64,000 nt of DNA from Bog-756 sp963778165 (GCA_963778165.1 CAVZTE010000007.1:124001-188000), one strand, 5' to 3'; positions 27,446 to 35,813 are shown, counted from the stretch's first letter. The notes: generated from the letters alone by a model not told the origin. Program-made: numbers and translations.

Positions 27446-28624
27446 ATGCCCGAGTACCAGATACTGGTCCCACCGCCGAAGCGGCACCGGACGTCTCTGA
27501 TCGTCGTGGTCGCAATCATCGTCGTCGTGGTGGCAGCCGGCGGCGCCTATGTACTGGGACGGCACACGGGTGACCCCGGTGCTACCGCCAAGGGCGGGTC
27601 CGGTGGTGGTGTGACCCCGACAACCCGACCCCGACCGCTCACCATCGTGTCCACCGTGCCGGCCAACGGCGCCACCAACGTGTCGCCGAATCAGGTGGTC
27701 AGGGTCCATCTGTCGGCACCGGTGACCAGTGCCGCCGGCATGCCCGCCTTCAATCCCCCGGTGCGCGGCTCGTGGACCAGATCAGGGCCGTCGACCTTGT
27801 CGTTCGTGGCCGCCGCTCCCTTCATCCCCACTGTCACCGAGAGCCTGGTGATCCCGGACGGATCGTCGGGTCCCCGAGGTCGGAGTGGTCAGGTGTTGGA
27901 CGCACCCACGACCCTCTCGTTCACGGTGACCCAGGCCAGTACGGAACGCCTCCAACAGTTGCTGGCCCAACTGGGCTATCTCCCACTCACCTTCACCGCC
28001 TCGGCCCCGCTGAGCTCGCCGGTGCAGGCCTTGAACCCGCAGACCGGCGCGTTCCACTGGCGCTGGCCCGGCACTCCGCCCACGCTGGCCTCACTGTGGA
28101 CCGAAGGCACCGAGAACGTGATCACCAAAGCGGCGGTCATGAGCTTCGAGAACCAGAACGGACTGACGGTAGACGGCTTGGCCGGCAAGGAGGTGTGGAT
28201 GGCGTTGCTCGCCGACATCGCCACCGGAAAGGTCAACGCCGACCCGTACACCTACGTCCTGGTTTCCAAGGTGCTGCCCGAGAACCTCACGTTGTGGGAG
28301 AACGGGGTTCCAAAGATCGTCAACACCCCGGTCAACACCGGGGCTCCCGGTGCCGACACCGCGGACGGCACGTACCCGGTGTTCGAGCACGTGGTCAGCT
28401 CGAGGATGCAGGGTACCAATCCCGACGGCAGCACCTACAACGATCCGGCCGTTCCGTGGGCCAGCTTCTTCAACGGCGGCGACGCCCTGCACGGGTTCAT
28501 CCGGGCCACCTACGGCTCCCCCCAGAGCAACGGGTGTGTCGAGATGCCCATCGCCGAGGCTGCCGTGGTCTGGCCGCTGACTCCGATCGGCACGCTGGTC
28601 ACGGTGGTCGGACCGGCATCCTGA
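27446..28624 (+). CDS. L,D-transpeptidase (YkuD) with Ig-like and peptidoglycan-binding domains
   Basis: A 392-residue cell-wall enzyme. A short cytoplasmic tail is followed by one membrane anchor (LIVVVAIIVVVVAAGGAYVLG, about residues 18-37), a bacterial Ig-like region (~65-160, LTIVSTVPANGATNVSPNQ), a peptidoglycan-binding-1-like helix pair (SFENQNGLTVDGLAGKEVW), and the YkuD domain with the active-site HGFIRATYG and SNGCVEMP, where the Cys is the nucleophile. It would make 3-3 cross-links or attach proteins outside the membrane. The start ATG is preceded by GGGAG. It stands alone, divergent from the efflux operon. Confidence 0.9.
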   Translation: MPEYQILVPPPKRHRTSLIVVVAIIVVVVAAGGAYVLGRHTGDPGATAKGGSGGGVTPTTRPRPLTIVSTVPANGATNVSPNQVVRVHLSAPVTSAAGMPAFNPPVRGSWTRSGPSTLSFVAAAPFIPTVTESLVIPDGSSGPRGRSGQVLDAPTTLSFTVTQASTERLQQLLAQLGYLPLTFTASAPLSSPVQALNPQTGAFHWRWPGTPPTLASLWTEGTENVITKAAVMSFENQNGLTVDGLAGKEVWMALLADIATGKVNADPYTYVLVSKVLPENLTLWENGVPKIVNTPVNTGAPGADTADGTYPVFEHVVSSRMQGTNPDGSTYNDPAVPWASFFNGGDALHGFIRATYGSPQSNGCVEMPIAEAAVVWPLTPIGTLVTVVGPAS

Positions 28625-28667
28625 GTCTCCCCTACGAGGCTTCGGATGTGGGCCACGTCTCCGATCC

Positions 28668-29288
28668 TCACTGATCGGGTGTCCCGAGGTGATCGGCAAA
28701 CGCATCGGAGACCGATGGCAGGAACCACTCGCTGACGATCATCGCCGGGCGGCGTTCGATGGCGATGCGGTACCGCCTCGACTGGACCGCTCCCGCCATG
28801 AGAGCGGCGACCCGTTGGTCCGGGCGTTCGGCCGCTTCCGCGGTGCCCAACCACTGCCGGTCCACGTCCAGATGATGGTCGACCAGCACCCGGCCGATGG
28901 GATCCCGGCTCGTTTCGAGACGGAGGCACGCAGAGGGTGGGAGCCGATCAGAGGCGATGACCGATTCGGCGTAGACGAAGACCCGTGCGGTGGTGCGGCC
29001 GGTCAAGAGAACGGCCCGGTGCATGGTCCGGGCAGCCATCGGAAGGCCCAGCGGATTGTCGACGCCGGCCGGCACTCCCCGTTGGTGAAGAATGTCGGCG
29101 TCGATCGGCTCGCCGGCCAGGTGTTCCAGCAGTTCGGTCACCGTTCCGGTGCCGTGGGCCAGGGTGGTGGCCACCATCTCAGCCACCGGGTTCGGCCCTT
29201 CGGCCGAGGACCTGAGGGTGCGGCACGAGGCGCAGCCATTCACATCAGCCGACGGTACTCCTGTCATCGCTTCGACCACCGACCGCAT
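28668..29288 (-). CDS. Chorismate pyruvate-lyase-like protein (DUF98 family)
   Basis: A 206-residue protein resembling mycobacterial chorismate pyruvate-lyase of the Rv2949c type, which makes 4-hydroxybenzoate from chorismate. The conserved order is visible: R-x-x-x-L-x-G-R, VFVYAESVIASDRLP, CLRLETSRDPIGRVL, WLG, and RRYRIAIERRPAMIVSEWFL. The glutamate of AESVI and the arginines match positions conserved in that family. No polyketide synthase or glycolipid gene is near, so the product's destination is unclear; a quinone or other 4-hydroxybenzoate-derived compound is possible. It is divergent from an SRPBCC gene about 30 bases away. The match is from recall of the family, not from a search. 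Confidence 0.72.
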   Translation of the reverse strand: MRSVVEAMTGVPSADVNGCASCRTLRSSAEGPNPVAEMVATTLAHGTGTVTELLEHLAGEPIDADILHQRGVPAGVDNPLGLPMAARTMHRAVLLTGRTTARVFVYAESVIASDRLPPSACLRLETSRDPIGRVLVDHHLDVDRQWLGTAEAAERPDQRVAALMAGAVQSRRYRIAIERRPAMIVSEWFLPSVSDAFADHLGTPDQ

Positions 29289-29318
29289 CGGGTCGGTGAA
29301 GGCCGTACCCTGGGTCGT

Positions 29319-29777
29319 GTGGCGGCACCCGTGCTGACCTATCGAAACGCCTTCGGCTTCGACCTCCCGCCGGACCGGCTATGGAATCAGATCGAAGCCT
29401 TTGACCGGTTCGAGGGTTGGTGGCCGTGGCTCACCGACCTCACCATCACGGGCGATGGGCTGTCCACGGGCTCCACTCTCCGTGGAACGGTGAATCCGCC
29501 CCTCCCCTATCGCATGCGGTTGCGGGTCGAGTTGGTCAGATGTGTACCGACCCGAGCCATCGACGCCAACATCGATGGAGACCTGACCGGTGATGCGCAG
29601 CTGCGGTTCCACCCCGACGGGACGGGGACCCGGATCGACGTGGCGTGGACCGTGGAGATGCAACAGCCGGCCATGAGAGTGGCCAGCCGGATCAGCCGGC
29701 CGCTCCTCCAGTGGGGGCACGACCGGGTCGTGGAGATGACCGTGGCGGGTTTTCGGCGGCGCATCCGTGATCTCTGA
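29319..29777 (+). CDS. SRPBCC family protein
   Basis: A 152-residue START/Bet v1-like (SRPBCC) domain: an N-terminal strand LTYRNAFGFDLPPDRLWNQI, FEGWWPWLTDLTITGDGL, and the strand SQLRF-like DAQLRFHPDGTGTRIDVAWT, then the long C-terminal helix with VVEMTVAGFRRRI. The fold has a deep hydrophobic pocket for ligands such as polyketides, aromatic compounds or lipids. GTG at 29319 and GTG at 29331 are both possible starts; a frame open further upstream lacks fold features. Divergent pairing with the chorismate-lyase-like gene hints at an aromatic ligand, but this is inference. Confidence 0.75.
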   Translation: MAAPVLTYRNAFGFDLPPDRLWNQIEAFDRFEGWWPWLTDLTITGDGLSTGSTLRGTVNPPLPYRMRLRVELVRCVPTRAIDANIDGDLTGDAQLRFHPDGTGTRIDVAWTVEMQQPAMRVASRISRPLLQWGHDRVVEMTVAGFRRRIRDL

Positions 29778-29930
29778 CTGATGACGCGCCGCCACTGGTG
29801 GCCCAGGGTTTGATTCTGTCAGGCAGTCCGGGCACATCCAACCGATGCCCCGCCTGGTGAGGATGTCCCGCCATCCGCAGTACGTGCACTTCCCATGGCA
29901 CTGCCTACGTGGGTTCATCACCGACCGCAC
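29379..29930 (-). CDS. Possible small zinc-ribbon protein (only the N-terminal ~50 residues look coding)
   Basis: A minus-strand reading frame begins at 29930 and its first ~35 codons contain C-x3-C-x2-C, then 14 residues, and C-x2-C (CHGKCTYCGW and MCPDC), a zinc-ribbon arrangement. The first 140 bases lie in the gap between two genes; beyond about 29780 the frame runs antisense through the SRPBCC gene and loses protein character. A short zinc-binding protein with a displaced stop, due to an indel, is one reading; a chance frame is the other. Confidence 0.3.
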   Translation of the reverse strand: MRSVMNPRRQCHGKCTYCGWRDILTRRGIGWMCPDCLTESNPGPPVAARHQSEITDAPPKTRHGHLHDPVVPPLEERPADPAGHSHGRLLHLHGPRHVDPGPRPVGVEPQLRITGQVSIDVGVDGSGRYTSDQLDPQPHAIGEGRIHRSTESGARGQPIARDGEVGEPRPPTLEPVKGFDLIP

Positions 29931-29972
29931 ATGAGCTCACGTCGATCAAAAACGACGATGAACTATTCAGCG

Positions 29973-31034
29973 TTACCAAGGACGGGCTGAGGGAATCGAT
30001 GCTTCGTGGTCCGGTGGTTCTGGCCAGGGGCTTGGCCGCGATCGGGATAGCCCGAACCACGGGAACACGGCGACTTCGAACCGGGTCAGGGCGCAGATGC
30101 GGTCACCGGAGAGGGTCAGGACGAAGAGGCCGACCCCGTGACTGGTCCCGGTGGCGTCCCGCACGTAGGCGCCCAGCGCCGGTTGACCATTGGCCCGCGT
30201 CGGCACGAGGTCGAACTTCCGGCCGGAGCCGAAGACACTGGCGAAGAAGCGGTTCGCCGGCTCGCGCCCTTCGTACTCGAAGGGCAGCGGCGGCATGGAT
30301 ATGAAGACGTCATCGGTGAGCAGCGCCACCAGCGAATCGAGATCGGAGGCCTCGTACGCCGTGACGAACTTGGCCACGATGGCGTGCTCCGAAGGAGAGC
30401 CCGAAGCGGGTGGGGGGACGTGGTCGACACCTGACGGGTGCCTCTGCTCCAGGCTGGCCCGGGCCCGTTTGAGGGCGCTGTTGACCGAATCCACTGACGA
30501 GTCGAGCATCTCGGCCACTTCCTTGGCCGGAAACCCGATCACGTCGCGCAAGACCAGCACCGCCAACTGGCGGGGTGGCAGGAGTTGGACGGCGGTCACG
30601 AAGGCCAGGGAAATGGACTCGGACTGTTCGTAACGGGCTTCCGGGCCGGGAGGCCTGTCGATGACGCCCTCTGCCAGTGTCCCCGGAAGCGGCTGGAGCC
30701 AGGGAACCTCGCCCATTCGTGTCGGGGCCGGCGGCTCAACCCCGGGCACATCCCACTCCTTGGCCCGGCGCCGCCCGGCCGAGCGACGGGCGTTGAGGCA
30801 CCGGTTGGTGGCGATTCGGTACAGCCAGGTCCGCAGGGAGGAGCGCTCCTCGAAGCCACCGAGGCCCTGCCAGGCGGCTACCAGCGTGTCCTGGAGGACG
30901 TCCTCGGCGTCCTGGAAGGAGCCGAGCATGCGGTAGCAGTGGACGTGGAGTTCCCGGCGATAGGGCCCGGTCAGCGCTTCGAATGCGTCGCCGTCCCCGG
31001 ACCGCGCCCTCGTGATCAGGTCGATCGTGCTCAC
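29973..31034 (-). CDS. ECF-type RNA polymerase sigma factor with C-terminal SnoaL-like domain
   Basis: A 353-residue extracytoplasmic-function sigma factor of the SigG/SigJ sort. Region 2 has PYRRELHVHCYRMLGSFQDA, EDVLQDTLVAAWQGL and SSLRTWLYRIATNRCLNARR; region 4 has LPPRQLAVLVLRDVIGFPAK and SSVDSVNSALKRARASL. From ~residue 220 an NTF2/SnoaL-like domain follows (EASDLDSLVALLTDDVFISM); in related factors it takes part in activity control in place of an anti-sigma factor. The final ~25 residues are irregular and may reflect a late indel. It is divergent from a reductase-like gene, a common target arrangement. Confidence 0.88.
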   Translation of the reverse strand: MSTIDLITRARSGDGDAFEALTGPYRRELHVHCYRMLGSFQDAEDVLQDTLVAAWQGLGGFEERSSLRTWLYRIATNRCLNARRSAGRRRAKEWDVPGVEPPAPTRMGEVPWLQPLPGTLAEGVIDRPPGPEARYEQSESISLAFVTAVQLLPPRQLAVLVLRDVIGFPAKEVAEMLDSSVDSVNSALKRARASLEQRHPSGVDHVPPPASGSPSEHAIVAKFVTAYEASDLDSLVALLTDDVFISMPPLPFEYEGREPANRFFASVFGSGRKFDLVPTRANGQPALGAYVRDATGTSHGVGLFVLTLSGDRICALTRFEVAVFPWFGLSRSRPSPWPEPPDHEASIPSARPW

Positions 31035-31189
31035 CGTGGCGTCTCCTTCTCGATCCCCGTCGTGTTCCCATCCTCATGGAGACACCGCTCGAGGGTTGAA
31101 CTGGGCGGTCCGGGGGCGCCCACTTTCTTGATGTTGAGGTGTCTGTATCGGTGACGGTGACAACACCGACACGAACAAGGAGACCCGAA

Positions 31190-31768
31190 ATGGGAACGAT
31201 TGTCATCACTACCAACAGCTCGCTCGACGGAGTGGTCCAGGACCCGGACGGCGAAGAAGGCTTCACCTTGGGCGGCTGGTTCGGTCAGTCCGGGGGCAAG
31301 GACCTGGAAGGGTGGGCCAAAGTCGAGACCGAGGAGGCGCTGGGGGCCGACGCCCTGTTGCTGGGGCGCCGAAGCGACGCATGGTTTGCCACCCGCTGGT
31401 TGTTCCGGAGCGGTGAGTGGGCCGACAGGCTGAACAGCATGCCCAAGTTCGTCGTGTCCTCCACCCTGGAGGAGGCCAAGTGGTCCAACTCGAGGATCAT
31501 CAGAGGGGACGTGGTCAGCGAGGTCTCGAAGCTGAAGCAGGAGATCGCCGGGGAGATTCTGGTCTACGCCAGCTACCAACTCGTCCACACCCTGATCGAA
31601 CACGATCTCGTTGACGAGCTACGACTCGTGGTCTTCCCCGTCGTGCTCGGGTCGGGAGAGCGCCTCTTTGGTGCGACCAGCGACAAAAAGCCCATGCGTC
31701 TCGTCGACGTGACCACCATCGGCGAGGGCCTGACGTTGATCACCTATGAGTTCGTGAGGGGCGGCTGA
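31190..31768 (+). CDS. Dihydrofolate reductase-fold protein (RibD C-terminal domain family)
   Basis: A 192-residue protein of the RibD-C/DHFR-like fold, often called 'dihydrofolate reductase family protein' in Actinobacteria. Family marks: TNSSLDGVVQDPDG at the start, ADALLLGRRS, PKFVVSSTLEEAKW, ILVYASYQLVHTLIEHDLVD, ELRLVVFPVVLGSGERLF. The substrate is unknown; NADPH-dependent reduction is the family's usual chemistry. ATG at 31190 follows AAGGAG. It is divergent from an ECF sigma gene with about 150 bases between, so it may be in that sigma factor's regulon. Confidence 0.85.
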   Translation: MGTIVITTNSSLDGVVQDPDGEEGFTLGGWFGQSGGKDLEGWAKVETEEALGADALLLGRRSDAWFATRWLFRSGEWADRLNSMPKFVVSSTLEEAKWSNSRIIRGDVVSEVSKLKQEIAGEILVYASYQLVHTLIEHDLVDELRLVVFPVVLGSGERLFGATSDKKPMRLVDVTTIGEGLTLITYEFVRGG

Positions 31769-31866
31769 CGCCGGATCGGGGTGAGGTGGTGCCGGCCGGC
31801 TTCGGCAGTCGACGGGGTCGGCCGGTGCCCTCGGCCTCGCTTGAGCCGCGCCACGGCCGGCGGGCT

Positions 31867-32625
31867 CTACTCCAGCCGGGCCACCGCCAGAGCGGCGGCC
31901 ACCAGTACCACCGCCCACGACATGGACTGCAGCGCCCGCTCGAGGGGGGCCAGCAGGACGGCCCGGTCGAGCGGCAGCCTCCCTCCATCGGTGAGCCCGA
32001 TCGCACCGGAGACGTCGGTGGAGCGGCGCCGCAGCATCCGGGCCGGCGTGCTGAGGGCCCGTTGGGCCAACGACAGGGCGAAGGCCCCCACCGCGGCGAT
32101 GACCGGGGCCAGAGCCAGTCGGCCGGTCTGGGCCACGTAGGCCGTCAGCAACGGGAACGCTCCCCAGCTGGCCGCGAACCCGACGTCGTTGTGGATGATC
32201 CCGCCGAAGAGCTCGAAGTTGTAGCCGACCACCAGGACCGGCCCGATCACCAGGAAGGGAACCAGGGCCGGCCCCACCTGGACCACCCCGGCGATCCCGA
32301 GGGCCAGGCTGCCGGCCAGTCCCAGCACGGCCACCGCCACCAGGGCGCCGTTGGGGATGTGGGTGCGGAGGGGCCGGCCCTGCAACTCGTCGAGGGCGTG
32401 GGCGGCCAGGCCGACGGCACAGAAGAAGGCCAGCAAGGTGGCGGCCAGGCGGGTGAGGCTCACCACCGGGGCCAGGCAGGCGCCGATGGTGACGTAGGCC
32501 AGGTGCCAGGCGGTGTAGGGCGGATGGAGCAGTGTCCACCAGTCCCGCCAGCCCCCGGCGCGAGCGGCGTAGTAGGAGGGGCGGGGCTCGGGCGACGGGC
32601 CGGCCGGCGTCGACGGGTCACCCAC
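31867..32625 (-). CDS. Multi-pass membrane protein, distant UbiA-prenyltransferase-like
   Basis: A protein of about 252 residues with seven or eight predicted membrane segments. The block HALDELQGRPLRTHIPNGAL stands where UbiA proteins have their first Asp-rich motif, and VGYNFELFGGIIHNDVGF followed by TAYVAQTG resembles the middle of the UbiA fold. The usual N-D-x-x-D motif is reduced and the second Asp motif is not seen, so it may be inactive or altered. GTG at 32625 is chosen because it overlaps the methyltransferase stop; an ATG at 32658 is possible. It lies in an operon with a MenG-type methyltransferase, which fits a prenyl-quinone role. Confidence 0.6.
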   Translation of the reverse strand: MGDPSTPAGPSPEPRPSYYAARAGGWRDWWTLLHPPYTAWHLAYVTIGACLAPVVSLTRLAATLLAFFCAVGLAAHALDELQGRPLRTHIPNGALVAVAVLGLAGSLALGIAGVVQVGPALVPFLVIGPVLVVGYNFELFGGIIHNDVGFAASWGAFPLLTAYVAQTGRLALAPVIAAVGAFALSLAQRALSTPARMLRRRSTDVSGAIGLTDGGRLPLDRAVLLAPLERALQSMSWAVVLVAAALAVARLE

Positions 32626-33352
32626 CGGCGCGGCGTCCCCACATGACCAGGCCCCCACCCAGGCTCATCCGCCGCACGCCCACGTCGACCAGGCCGGCCC
32701 GCTCCCACGCCTCGACGGTCCAGGCCACCGGATAGCGGCGGTAGTGGCCCGAGATGTTGGGCCCGAGGAACCGGCCGACCTCGAACCACTCCTTCCCACC
32801 GGTCAGCCAGCCGCCGGCGGGCAGGAGCAGCCGCGTGTAGAGCCACCACCAGAACCGCCAGAACCTGCTCTCCGGCACCAGGAACTCCAGGCTGGCCACC
32901 GGCCCTCCCGGCTTCACCATCCGGGCCAGTTCGACCAGGGTGGCTTGGGGGTCGTCGACGTAGCGCAGGAGATAGGTGAAGGTCAGGGCGTCGAAGGTCC
33001 CGTCAGCAAAGGGGGGTTGTTCGGCCCGCCCCGCCACCAGCTGGACCCGGTCGGCGGCATGGCGACCGGCCACGTTGCGCTGCCCCTGACGCAGCATGTC
33101 GATGGTCAGGTCGAGGCCCACCACCCGGGCCGAACTGCGATCGGCCAGCTGGAGGGCCACCCCGGCGGTTCCCGAGGCCACGTCCAGCACCAGTCCGGGC
33201 CGGTCCGGAACCACGTGGTCGACCATGGCCCGCCGCCACCGTCCGTTCTGACCCATCGACAGCAGCTCGGCCAATCGGTCGTAGCGCTCCGGAAGCGGCG
33301 CGAAGAGTTGCTGGGCGAACCGGTTGCGTCTGTCTGAGGCCGGGATGTCCAT
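32618..33352 (-). CDS. UbiE/MenG-type class I SAM methyltransferase
   Basis: A 244-residue C-methyltransferase related to demethylmenaquinone methyltransferase. The first conserved region YDRLAELLSMGQNGRWRRAM matches the UbiE opening; the SAM-binding loop is VLDVASGTAGVAL, followed by VVGLDLTIDML and LVAGRAEQPPFADGTFDALT, and a C-terminal GGLVMWGRR. It should methylate a prenylated naphthoquinone or similar ring. It is divergent from the geranylgeranyl-reductase-like gene by 57 bases and overlaps the membrane protein gene. A main MenG elsewhere in the genome cannot be excluded. Confidence 0.82.
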   Translation of the reverse strand: MDIPASDRRNRFAQQLFAPLPERYDRLAELLSMGQNGRWRRAMVDHVVPDRPGLVLDVASGTAGVALQLADRSSARVVGLDLTIDMLRQGQRNVAGRHAADRVQLVAGRAEQPPFADGTFDALTFTYLLRYVDDPQATLVELARMVKPGGPVASLEFLVPESRFWRFWWWLYTRLLLPAGGWLTGGKEWFEVGRFLGPNISGHYRRYPVAWTVEAWERAGLVDVGVRRMSLGGGLVMWGRRAGG

Positions 33353-33409
33353 GGCGCCTCCTCAGGTGCGAAGATCTCACCGTAGGCGGTCGCCGCCGGG
33401 AGGAGTGAC

Positions 33410-34672
33410 GTGAGCTCGACGCGCTTCGACGTGCTGGTGGTCGGCGCCGGACCGGCCGGGAGCATCGCCGCTCTGGTCCTGGCCCGGGCCGGTGCCCGGG
33501 TGGCGCTGCTCGACAAGGCCCACTTTCCCAGGGACAAGGCCTGCGGGGACTTCATCGGGCCCCGGGGGCTCCAGGTGCTGGCCGATCTGGGCATCGACGA
33601 GCCACCCGGCTACGACGTGGGCGACATGGTGGTGGTCGGCCCGACCGGCCGACGGGTGGTCCTGCCCTGCTTCGACGGCGACTCGTATCCGGGACGGGCC
33701 CGGGCCGTGACCCGGACCGTCTTCGATGACGCCCTGCGCACCGCGGCGCTCGAGAGCGGAGCGGAGCCGTTCGACGGGCGGGCCGACCGGCCCCTGGGCG
33801 GGGGTCCGACCCCCGACGGGTTCTCGGTCGGTCGGGCCGAGCTACGGGCCGACTTCGTCATCGGGGCCGACGGAGCCACCAGCCATGTGGCGGCCAGCTC
33901 GGGCCTGGTCGAGGAGGCCCGGGTGCTGTGGGGGTTCGCGGTGCGCTGCTATCTGGACCAGCACGTCGACCTGCCGGCCATCACCTTGTGGGAGCGCACC
34001 CCCTGGCGGGCCTTCCCCGGCTACGGATGGGTCTTCCCCGGACCCGACGGCGTGGCCAACGTGGGCGTGGGCATCGGGACCCTGGCCGACCGCCAGGCCG
34101 GGGCCGGGGCCGTCCGGGCGCTCCCTGCCTATCTGGGCCATCTGGTCGGCCTCGGCCTCCTCGACCGGGTGCCCGACTTCCCGCTGGCCCGCCGGGCCGG
34201 CGGGTGGCTCAAGATGGGGATGGTCGGGACCACGCCGGCTTCGGGAACGGTCCTGTTGGCCGGCGACGCGGCCGGGCTGGTCAATCCGTTGCAGGGCGAG
34301 GGCATAGCCCAGGCCATGACCAGCGGACGGGCCGCCGCCGAGGCCATCCTGGGCTCTCCGGGGCAGGCGGCGTCCCGATACCGCCACCAGCTGACCCGGA
34401 CCCACCTTCCCTACCAGCGGGTCACGGCGGCCGGGCATGCAGCCCTGGTCGGCCGACCGCGCGCCGTCTCCGCCCTGGGCCGGGTGCTCACCGCCCCCGT
34501 GGTCGGCAGGGCCCTGGCCGGCGGGTGGGGGATCTTCTGGAACGAGCTACTCGAAGGTGCAGCCCCCGGGCGGGCCCGGCGGGTGGCGTCCGCGTCGATG
34601 CTGCTGGGCCGCGCCGCGGTCGCAGGCACGGAGGTGTCCCGTTGGTTTGCCGCCACCTATCCCGACCGCTGA
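33410..34672 (+). CDS. Geranylgeranyl reductase family FAD-dependent oxidoreductase (MenJ-like)
   Basis: A 420-residue flavoprotein of the geranylgeranyl reductase family. FAD binding: VLVVGAGPAGSIAALVLARA (residues ~8-27) and the late VLLAGDAAGLVNPLQGEGI; family blocks are LLDKAHFPRDKACGDFIGP, FVIGADGATS and GYGWVFPGPDGVANVGVG. Relatives saturate isoprenoid double bonds, e.g. MenJ on menaquinone or archaeal lipid reductases. Here the neighbours (MenG-type methyltransferase and UbiA-like protein) favour quinone side-chain reduction. The GTG start is divergent from the methyltransferase gene. Which double bonds are reduced cannot be told. Confidence 0.88.
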   Translation: MSSTRFDVLVVGAGPAGSIAALVLARAGARVALLDKAHFPRDKACGDFIGPRGLQVLADLGIDEPPGYDVGDMVVVGPTGRRVVLPCFDGDSYPGRARAVTRTVFDDALRTAALESGAEPFDGRADRPLGGGPTPDGFSVGRAELRADFVIGADGATSHVAASSGLVEEARVLWGFAVRCYLDQHVDLPAITLWERTPWRAFPGYGWVFPGPDGVANVGVGIGTLADRQAGAGAVRALPAYLGHLVGLGLLDRVPDFPLARRAGGWLKMGMVGTTPASGTVLLAGDAAGLVNPLQGEGIAQAMTSGRAAAEAILGSPGQAASRYRHQLTRTHLPYQRVTAAGHAALVGRPRAVSALGRVLTAPVVGRALAGGWGIFWNELLEGAAPGRARRVASASMLLGRAAVAGTEVSRWFAATYPDR

Positions 34673-35156
34673 ATCCGGACGGTGCCGCACCCCCGACGTG
34701 CCGGCGCCCTGGGATGCTCCAGGCTCGTCCGCCCCAGCGCTCGGTGGCCACGACCGCTCCCAGGGCCAGGAACGCCACCAGTAGGTCGCACGCACCGGCC
34801 AGGCTGGCGGCCGCCGGTCGGCGCGTGACGATGGCCGCCCCGGTCAAGCCCACCAGCGCCACCGAGCCCAGCGCCACCGGAACCGCTCCCACCACCTGTC
34901 GCCCGGTCCGGAAGTGCCAGATACCGGTGGTCACGGCACAGGCCACCAGGGCCGAGCCCATAGCTGAAGGTCGCCAGCTACCGGCACTGATCACGTTCAA
35001 CCAGCAGTAGCCCTCGAGGACGCAGAGTGCTGCCACCAGCACGTAGGTCGGGGCCACGTAGCCCGGCGTGGACCCTGGCACCCAACCCCGGGCCTGGGCC
35101 GGCGCCTGTTCGCGCTCGGGCACCTGCTCCGCCGTCATCCGCCTGACCTGACCCAT
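34488..35156 (-). CDS. Membrane protein of unknown function, C-terminus uncertain
   Basis: A protein with about four membrane helices. ATG at 35156 begins a soluble stretch (EQVPEREQAPAQARGW) and is followed by PTYVLVAALCVLEGYCWLNV, ALVACAVTTGIWHF, VVGAVPVALGSVALVGLTGA and ACDLLVAFLALGAVVATE. After the last helix the frame runs 185 bases antisense into the reductase gene. In another frame a stop at 34657 would leave only a 16-base overlap, so an indel around 34720-34760 is likely and the true end is probably near 34657. No family is recognised. Confidence 0.55.
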   Translation of the reverse strand: MGQVRRMTAEQVPEREQAPAQARGWVPGSTPGYVAPTYVLVAALCVLEGYCWLNVISAGSWRPSAMGSALVACAVTTGIWHFRTGRQVVGAVPVALGSVALVGLTGAAIVTRRPAAASLAGACDLLVAFLALGAVVATERWGGRAWSIPGRRHVGGAAPSGFSGRDRWRQTNGTPPCLRPRRGPAASTRTPPAGPARGLHLRVARSRRSPTRRPGPCRPRGR

Positions 35157-35417
35157 TCGACCCTCACCGTCTTCGGGCCTTGGCGATGTTCGCGCCAACC
35201 GCCCGCCTGTTCGTAGTCCGCCGACCCGAACAACCACCACTATCGCCGCTCGACAGGGTTTATTGCAACTCTTAGTCGCAATAATTCCCCATCGACCCAT
35301 AGGCGCCATCGCTCACCGGGTGGTGACGGTGAGGTCCGGGCAGGCATCCGAACCCGGCGGGCGGTGGACGCGCCACACTTGACGGGCCGCGCCCGACCCG
35401 ACTCCCGAGGAGAAGCC

Positions 35418-35813
35418 ATGGATCCGGATCCGAATCCCGTTTCCCACGTCGAACGGTCCGAATCGCTCGACGAGCGGACCGGCCTGGCCCGTGAGCGCAC
35501 CCTGCTGGCCGACGATCGGACCCTGTTGGCCTGGTGCCGCACGGCCTTCGGGGCCTATGTCCTGGCTGTGGGCCTGGGTGGTGCATCGCTGGTCTCCAAG
35601 ACGGCCTCTTCGGCCTACGGCGTGCTGGGCGTCATCTTTGCCCTGGTGGGGTGCCTGGCAGCCGCCCTGGGCACCTGGCAGTACCTGGTCCTTCTGCAAC
35701 GGGCAGACCCGGAGCGACTCCTCGGTGCCCGGACCCGCCTGTCCGCCGGCTTCGGGGGGCTGATCGCCCTACTCGGGGTGGCCATCGCCATTCTGATCCT
35801 CATCACCCGGTAG
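35418..35813 (+). CDS. DUF202 family membrane protein
   Basis: A 131-residue integral membrane protein. The DUF202 signature LARERTLLADDRTLLAWCRT is present (residues ~24-43), followed by three membrane helices (AYVLAVGLGGASLV; VLGVIFALVGCLAAALGTW; IALLGVAIAILILI). Members occur widely, some near stress or efflux genes, and the function is unknown. ATG at 35418 follows GAGGAGAA and is preferred over upstream frame-only sequence. It is about 260 bases from the divergent membrane gene, which is enough for promoters on both sides. Confidence 0.85.
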   Translation: MDPDPNPVSHVERSESLDERTGLARERTLLADDRTLLAWCRTAFGAYVLAVGLGGASLVSKTASSAYGVLGVIFALVGCLAAALGTWQYLVLLQRADPERLLGARTRLSAGFGGLIALLGVAIAILILITR

